DNA of 64,000 nt from Callosobruchus maculatus (lineage: Eukaryota; Arthropoda; Insecta; Coleoptera; Chrysomelidae), in the NCBI GenBank assembly GCA_951848785.1, contig CATOUR010000173.1, positions 868,001 to 932,000 of the forward strand, read 5' to 3'. The notes below the pieces were generated by a model. That model saw only the letters and a program-made list of their open reading frames with translations, had not been told where the DNA came from and made no database searches. Positions 25,101 through 34,100 of the stretch are shown one piece after another (the stretch's first letter is position 1; each line of letters starts with the position of its first letter). The position numbers were made by a program, and so were the translations under genes.

Positions 25101-28100
25101 AAGTTGATATGGCTATGGTGAACGACTTTTATGTGGATAATATGCAGTTCTTCAATACGAAGATGAGAAATGTGAAAGCTAAGAAGTGAGTTTCAAATTA
25201 TTTATAACACTTTGGATAGCAAATAACATGTTTATGTGAAATGTAAATGTTTTGCGAGTCGGAGCTGTTCTTGGCAACAATGCACTGCTGATAAATCGCG
25301 CGGTTGGCACTGATTGGCTGAATTTGAATTCCTTTCTTTAAACTTTAGAATGGAATTACTAAAAAACAAAATGATGTAGAAAGTAACGAAATGCAGCAGA
25401 ACGTTTATTTGTGTATGCACTAAGCGGCCATAATAATTAAATCATTGTTCTTAACCTCGTGATACTAGTCCATTAGTCAACTTCGTGGCCGCCGATAGAA
25501 AACGTGGCCTGCTCAAAATTGCGAATCGGGTTTTCTTATCATTTACCAAAAAAAAAACGGATTTTTTTTTTGGTTAGACCCAACCTAAAAAGAACCGACA
25601 CAAAAGCTTATTGAGGAATTATTGGAAGATTTACGAAAATGAACGAATGTCTTGGTAATGCCGGTATTAGTAGAGAAATGCGATCTAGCTTCTAGCAAGT
25701 ACAATTCTGCAGTCACATATGGCCACCATAAGTACTGCTTTCCTAATACAATTAAAACCCTTTATTACTATTTATTGATTGACGAGGTTTAGGGTTGAGG
25801 CTGACTAGTTTTAAGTTGGTTATAATAATTTTGCTATAGACTCAGGTTCAATGCTCTCATTAAAAACCAATGATTTTTTGGGTACCTACGTAATTTACGT
25901 AAGGATGTTACTAACCTGGGATTATGTACTGTTGTAAATAATAACGACATGAATAAAATCCTAGCGCGTTTTTTCCTTCAAATAAAAAAATGGAGTCAAG
26001 TTGATTGACTCAGTACTTCCCACACATTACTGTGATATCAGTTTATTATTTTCCCATAGCATGAAGCTTTAGTCTGAGATCCCCTTGCAACCAAATCATC
26101 GGCAGCCTTCCCTCCCCTAAAATTGTCTTATGCCGCTAAGTATTTCCTTCAGAGGTCAATGGACAGCCTAAAACATCTAAAAACGAAGTTTGAGTTGTTT
26201 TCATACGTTTAGTTTTTTGATTATTGCTATATACGCTGTCACTGACACGATATTTAACAAACATACGCGTTTTCCATCCTCACCACGGTAATAATACTGT
26301 GTCAAAATTTAATTAGAATCAATGTAATAGTGTCCACGTTACAAAATACAAAAAGATCTAAAGCAATAAATACTCGTATGTATGTATACAGAAAATTCTA
26401 AGTCCCTTAGTTTCCGTAATACGCTAGGCAATGTTCGGATGGACCTAAAAAGTTGATTTATGTCGCTAGGTCTTCCTTCACAGCCCCTACCCTACACCCT
26501 ATTATGAATACAAGAAATTTCTCAGTTTTTCAACCCCCCACCCCCTAACCACCCCAATTTCACCCCACCCAAAAAAAAACGCAGAAAATGATCAGGAACC
26601 TCTAAAACGCTTAAAAACGAAGTTTGAGCTGTTTTTATATTTTTACTTTTTTTTATTATTTCTGCGCCGCCACTGGCACGATTTATAAAAACCATACGCG
26701 TTTTCCATCCTCGCCACGGTAGTAATACTGTGTCAAAATTTCATTAACATCAATTCAACAGTTTCCTTGTAACACAATATAGAAGGATCTAAAGCAATAC
26801 TCTCGTATGTTTACACCAGGAAAAATTCTAAGTCCTTTGGTTTCTGTAATAGGCAAGGCAATGTTCGGATGGACCTAAAAAAGTTATTTATGTTGCTAGG
26901 TCTTCCTTCATGGGTCAGTGGGCAGTCTATTATGAAAGCAACAAATTTTTCAATTTTACAACCCCCCACCCCCCAACCACACCAATTTCACCCCCACCAA
27001 AAAAAAAGTAAAAAATGATCAGGAACCTCTAAAACGCCTAAAAACGAAGTTTGAGGAATATTTAATTTTTTTTGTTTTTTGCTAATTACTCCGCCGCCCC
27101 TGCACCGATTTTCAAAATTATAAGAACATTACCTACTACGACCCCCCAGCATATCGCTGCCCAAATTTCATCACAATCCATGCAGCGGTTACTGAGATTA
27201 CGAGGACACAAAAACGCGTACAGACAGACCGACAGACAGACCGACAGACAGACAGACAGACCGACAGACAGACAGACAGACCGACGGAAATGAGTGACGT
27301 GGATTTTCGTTATGTAGACATCATGAAACGCCCAAAAAGTGTATTATCTCAAAATCGAAAATTTTCGCGATCACAATACTCCCCTCACCTATCGGTGTGG
27401 GAAGTAAAAATGATCATTTCTACAGACCCTGTCAGAGTAACTACCTAGTTAAAAGACAATTTTGTTTTGATTTCACTGTGACGAAATTTGCGTATCCATT
27501 TAGGCATGTTTTTGCCAATGCAATGTTAAAAATTCTGAATACTTATTATATCACGTGGTAATTGCACTATATTGGCTGAATATACAATTTTATACATACA
27601 TTTTCTTTGCAGACTTTAGAATTAACATATTTTATGATCAATAAACTAGTGTCAATTAAAAAAGTTTTGTTCATATCTTATTTTTCAACAATACCACTTT
27701 GAATGGGAGAGGCTCATGCAGCAGTTATATTCTTATTTGAGCGCACAAGCAAGTGGTGTGAAAGGGAAAGGAGAAACGGATGAATAAAAATTTATTATTT
27801 TATTATGTATATGTGTGTATATGTTCAATAATTCTAGAATTCTACGTTTTTTAGCTGCTCCAAATGAACAACAGTGTGACAATTACTTGACACATCTATT
27901 ATTTCATATTGTTTGAATGTTTATTTGTAAACTTCCGCCATTGTAAAAATTAAATGTCTACGCCACTGACTCGGTGTACGCCCATAAATACAACTGACGT
28001 TCCCCCCTTCCGTCGCATCGCCAGAAACGCTTACAAACATTCGGTATACAAAGCGTAGTCTATCAGTAGGACGTCGTTGTAACATACTGTATAATATGGT

Positions 28101-31100
28101 ATTGGTGTATTGCGTGTTAGTTGGCATGTATGACGTAAAGTCAAAAGCATAGGTTAGATTTGTGATGTGTACACGTCATTGAATCATCTGAAATTTGCGA
28201 GAATGACAGGTATGCGTTCTAGATTAACATCTAGATGTCTAAAATTATCTAGATGATTCGATGAGGTCCATTTAGTGTGTAATTCTTCGATGTCTCGCAA
28301 GGTATACCTGATAGAAGAAAATGTCAAATACAAAAGTCATTTGGTTACTTAAGACGTATATCATAAAAATTTTTTGAAATATACAGGGTGTTGCGGGAAA
28401 GTAGGATAGTGATCAACTTGATTTTTTATATATGGAAATATTTTTTTTAATTCTTCTAGTTTCCATCATTGATCACTATTTAACCCTAAAATATTTTTGA
28501 GATCGGTTGCGACGTTGCCAGGTTATAATTTATTTTCTATTAATTTCCGGATTTACAAGGTCGCAAGTAATACGTCCAAATTGATATGTTCCTTTAACTT
28601 TTCATAATAATATTATACAGCGAGTTACTTGAATATAAAATGAATATTATTTTGGATGTTACTAGCAACGTGCGTCTACAGGGTGTTTTTGGCAGAATTT
28701 TAAGTTACGGCCGTTTGAAAGTCATTTTACTTTGTTTTCTTAAATGTTTATGTTTTATTTTAAATCGAAATATCTACTAATACCCTATCTCGCCTGGTAA
28801 TTTTTTTTCGAGTTTGCGACGTTGCCAAGTAATAAATTATTTTTCCAGATTTTCAAAAAAATATCTCCCATTTTTATTAATATTTTATTTAACATAGAAG
28901 TACTCCCTAGCAATGATCTACGGCGTGAACAAGTTTTAACTGGTGTTCCTAAAATAATAAAACCGTTTTCCTTGCACATACTATCTATTTCGAATACCAG
29001 GTTCCAGGTTAGTAAAAGGTACAGGAACGGTTAAATATCTTCAAAACTTGGACAGCTGCAAAGGGAAAATCAATACCTGCAGGTTTTCGGACATGCAGAA
29101 TTCAAAAATTCTTACGTACTTTTCACGTTTTTACTTTACTCCTCACCACTCAATACAGATTCACTTAACCTTATCTTAACTTATCTTCCCTCAACAACAA
29201 CTACTCCTACGCCACTCATGGCGCCAGTCCATTTAGTGTAAAATTCTTCAATAACTCGCAAGGTATACCTGATAGAAGAAAAAGTCAAATAAAAAAGTTA
29301 TTTGGTTGCTTGAGACGCATATTCTAAAAATATACTGAAATATACAGGGTGTTGCGTGGAAGTGGGATAGTGATCAGCTTGATTTTTTTATACGGAACTA
29401 TAACTTTTTTAAAGTCTTCTAGTAATTCTTCTTCTTCGGTTTAAAATAAAACATACAGGGTGTTGCATTTAAAAAAAAACAAAGTAAAATGTCCTTCAAA
29501 CGGCCGTAATTTAAAATTCTGCCAAAAACAACCTGTAGACGCATGTTGCTGGTAACATCCAAAATAATATTCACTTTATATTCAAGTAACTCGCTGTGTA
29601 ATATTATTATGAAAAGTTAAAGGAACATATCAATTTGGACGTATTACTTGCGACCTTGTAAATGCGGAAATTAATAGAAAATAAATTATAACCTGGCAAC
29701 GTCGCAACCGATCCCAAAAATACTTTAGGGTTAAATAGAGATCAATGATGGAAACTAGAAGAATAAAAAAATAGTTCCATATATAAAAAATCAAGTTGAT
29801 CACTATCCTACGCAACATCCTGTATATTTTAGTATATTTTTAAAATATGCGTCCCAAGTAACCAAATAACTTTTTTATTTGACATTTTCTTCTATCAGGT
29901 ATACCTTGCGAGTTATCGAAGAATTGTACACTAAATGGACTGGCGCCATGAGTGGCGTAGGAGTAGTTGTTGTTGAGAGAAGATAAGTTAAGATAAGGTT
30001 AAGTGAATCTGTATTGAGTGGTGAAGAGTGAAGTAAAAACGTGAAAAGTACGTCCAATTTCTGGTGTGAACAAAAAGCGGCTGTCGCCGTTGTAATAATT
30101 GGTGTCGGACATTTGGCATTATCCATCGAAAGGAAAAGAAAACAAGAAGTGAGTGTAGCCTCAGTTAATGCCAGTAACCACAGCTATTACGTCCGAAATC
30201 AGTGCATCGGTGACTACAAAGAATTGAGGCAGAAATAAGAAATAGTTTCGAACAGAGTGAAGAAAAATTGAAGCTCCTCCAAGACGAAGCAGTCGCAGGT
30301 TTGAACGGCGACTTGAAGAGTGGACAGGAACTGGTGATGACTGAAAACTGGAGGAGCAAAGACAATCCGTAAGCCAGGCATTAGAAAATCAAGATCAGCG
30401 TATTAATGCAATAGAGACTCAATAGCAATGTCACAAACGCATTATAAAAGCACGTTGAACAACTTGTGACATCACAAAAACACGTTGAGGAGCAGCTACA
30501 GCAAGTGCAAGATCGTGTTAAAGAAATCGTCAGAGAGGAGCTGCTTAGAACAGGTGCATTGTACCACTGTACCACTCGCTTTTTCTGTTAGACACAGTGG
30601 CGTAGTAGCAAAGCCCTACCCATACAATGGCAAAACGTCATGCAACATTTATCATATACAATTTGAAAATATCGCACGTAGAATAACTGGCCGAATGAGG
30701 AAAAAGCTTGTGTGCTGACATCAGTGCTCAGAGACTCTGCAGAGACTCTGGAAAATATCTGCTCGTCAGATCTACGTGATCATGATAAGGTAACTTCTGC
30801 GCTACTCTTTAGTAGCGTAGAATGTAACTTTTTACATTTTGAAGACGCGCACTCAACAGAGCTATTAAATGGCCAACTGCAGAACCGGACACAACAAGCC
30901 AAGGAGGATCTAACCACGTTTGCATACAAAGTCCAAAGCTTAGCTAAACGACCATTCGCCAACAGTCCCATCGAGACACATAAATACATCGCAAAACACG
31001 ATAAACACAATCAAATAGCAGCTAGACAGAGACATGAAGAAATTGATGAAGAAGAACGAAGGAAATATTGCTAAGCTTCAACAACTACACGGAGTAGCCA

Positions 31101-34100
31101 CGAGGGAACTTTCAGAAGACCGGGATAGGTTGAAGCAGTTGCTTGACTCTCAGGAACGGGGAAGTTTGGATATTAAGAGCAAGTTTGAAAGGGATAAGAA
31201 GAACCTGCTAAAGAGGAACGAACAACACGAGGCAGCCCTAGGAAGATCAACGAAAATCACGACAACCAAATTTCTTATTTGGAGGATGAAATCAAGGGAT
31301 AGAAGGCTTTGGAACAGTTAAAGAAAGCAGAGAACGAATGTGACCGAGTTAACGATGAAAATGCAATGCTCAAACAGACGATAACTCAGACAGATGCTGA
31401 GAATAATCCCCTTAAAGACAACCTAGACAACGCGTTGGCTGAAGTCAAAAAAGTCAGGTTCAAGGAGGCTGAATTGAAGTTGAGAATAAGGTTGGCGCAG
31501 CTTGAAACAGAACACAGGATGCTGGAAACAGACTTGAGCGGCGCGCTCGATGAAGTGAAAAAGGAAAGGAACTTTTACAATAAGATGAAGCAGATGATTT
31601 TGGAAGATGAGAATGCTCGGCTGAGAAAGAAGCTAAAGCACAAGCTGGTAGCGGCGGGACGAAGCAGTCGAATAATAGGATGAAGCAAAGGATTGCGCAG
31701 GTGGAAAACGGGATCGATAGGCTGAAGATGAAACTAGAAAAGGTTATCGTGGATGCAAAGAAAGGGATGTCCGGAATGTCAGTGATCCAAGATGATGATG
31801 TAAAGTTAGAACAGCGATTGGCACAACTGAAAAGAGAGTTGACTGTCTCAATTTTGTGTAATTTACGAAGACGATAGCAAAGTTAGGAAATGACGTCGTT
31901 GCTGGAGCTGAAGATGAGAATCACAAGTTGTGCAAAGGATATCGCAGTCAGAGGGTTATCTAGTGTGACCCTACAACCCACTACGGAGAGAAGGGTAGAT
32001 GCCCGAGGCTACAGCAGTATTTGGAGTGACCCTACTTGGTGACGAAGCGCCTCAACGAGTTGGCCCACACGATACGGACGGGAAGTGGAAAACCGAAGGT
32101 ATGTGACGATAGAAAAATCGAAGCTGTTCAACGAGGACGCCAAACGCTAAGAGGGGAAGAGTGTACCATGCTGTATAGTATGGCAATGGTGTATTTCATG
32201 TTAGTTGTCATGCACGGCGTAAAGTCGAAAGCATAGGTTAGATTTGTGATGTGTAAACGTCATCGAGTCATCTTGAGTTTGCGAGAATGACAGATATGCG
32301 TTCTAGAATGACATCTAGATGTCCAGAACTCTCATGATGATTCGATGAGGTACATATAAGGCGCCATGAGTGGCGTAAGAGTAGTTGTTGTTGAGAGAAG
32401 ATAAATTGAGATAACGGTAAGTTATTCTGAATTCTGAAGTAGTGAAGTAAAAACGTGAAAAGTACGTCCAAGGTGGTTCCTGGTGTGAAGAAAAAGCGGC
32501 CAGCGTAGAGGTATGGTTGCAAAATCAGCATCTTATCAGATAATGAGGAATCTCTGGACATCTCCGTCAACTTATTTCAGGACCTCTGGCTAAGGTGGGG
32601 CGGTTCTGTCTCTCACTGGACATAAGCCGACTAAGGTTACTTGTCGGCCTGCTATCCGGTCATAACACCTTCAAACGTCATTTGCATGTGATAGGGGTGG
32701 CAAATGATCCGACGTGTGCACGCTGTGGCGAGGAGGAAGAATTCTCGGCACACATTCTTTGTCGCTGTGAAGCCCTTGGGTATCACAGGCAGACTATACT
32801 CGGTTCAAGGGTTCTTGAACCTGAGAATATAAGATGGGCAGGACCCAAGGCCATCCTCACCTTTGCGATGAGGGCTGGACTTGGGAACTATGGTAAGGAG
32901 AGGTGCAAAAGGGCTCGTTGGTAGGCCTATGCACTGGTGGTTCCAGCCGCCAGATAGCCTCTCTCCCTCTTTCATTCATTCATTCAATGCAAATATGGAA
33001 ACGAGGATAAAACAACAGACTTCACTTACAAAAATTATTCGGGGTGATCAACCTATACTCAGAAGTTTATGAGAGAAACAAAAAAAAACTTTCCAATAAA
33101 AGCTGTAGGTAAAGCTAAGATCTACAATATAAAAATATTCTACAATATACACGGTTATTGATAAAGTCACGGCATACCAAAGTGGGGTTTTCCAAATAGA
33201 ATAAATACCCTTGTTAAATAATTGAAATTAACATTTTAGTTTTGATTCGGTTTCAATTGGCTACTACAGTTTGCAATTAACAAACTCAAAAGCATGTGAA
33301 TTACAAAAATTATCTGAATATAAAACTGCAGAATCTGTAGCAAGACTATATTAGTTACTACAAGAAGGTTTAAGTGTGAACGTATCAAATAGGAGAAAAT
33401 AGATTTTCGCTAAGCTAAGCATGTAAAAGTGATTGACTCTTGTCTTGTAAACCTAAGATTTTTCTAGCGGAAGCTACAGATATTTAATTAACTTCCTGTT
33501 ACGACTGTTAGCTATTGTATTCCTGTCATTTGAGTCCTTCCATCCTTGACTTAGTTCCTTCCTAAGAAAGGTCAAACAGTCTAACAAACACGGTAGCCTT
33601 GGCCGACTCTGAGAAACTTTCAGTATTTGGCAAAAATGTAGTATTAAGTATTAGCAATCGGTTTACTATTTCAAATCGAAATAAGTTTCTTTGAAGTTTC
33701 TTTGTAGGAACTTTCTGACGATGCTATGAAATACAGGGTGTTTCATTTAAAATAACAAAGAAAATTATGGTCAGGAGTTTTTGTTCACGTTGTATACAAA
33801 ATCAAAGATAGCAAAAACTTGGTATCTTCAGACAAAACTAAACAACCACAAAATTATTCTAGCAATGAGAGTCAAGCTTCCAGTTATTGATTTTTTATGA
33901 TACAGGGTGATGAATTCATTAAGATTTTCACTTAAAGGTGGCCATATCTCTGAAATTACCCTGTATAACCTGATAAACCCTATATTTCCGTAATAGGGAA
34001 AGCAAGCATAATTTAAATTCAGGATAATATACAGGGTGTTCCATTTGAAAAAACAAAACTTTGGTATGCCACGACTTTATCAATAACCCTGTATATCATA

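Larger units (their letters stand above)
28078..32506 (+). mobile_element. Gypsy-type LTR retrotransposon, internally deleted, carrying a coiled-coil insert
   Basis: The order is 5' LTR (28078 to about 28280, resuming 29946-30097), primer-binding-like TTGGTGTCGG, broken gag, a coiled-coil coding segment, the integrase C-terminal tail, a polypurine tract (AGAGGGGAAGA) and 3' LTR (from 32162). LTRs start TGTA-CAT-CTGTATA. Protease, RT, RNase H and most of integrase are absent. The 5' LTR is split by a palindromic element. A relative with the same LTR and gag lies inverted at 39172-44824. Confidence 0.82.

Noticed and set aside
27072..27293. Open frame ending in repeated RQTD
   Set aside because: It is a read-through of the ACAG microsatellite.
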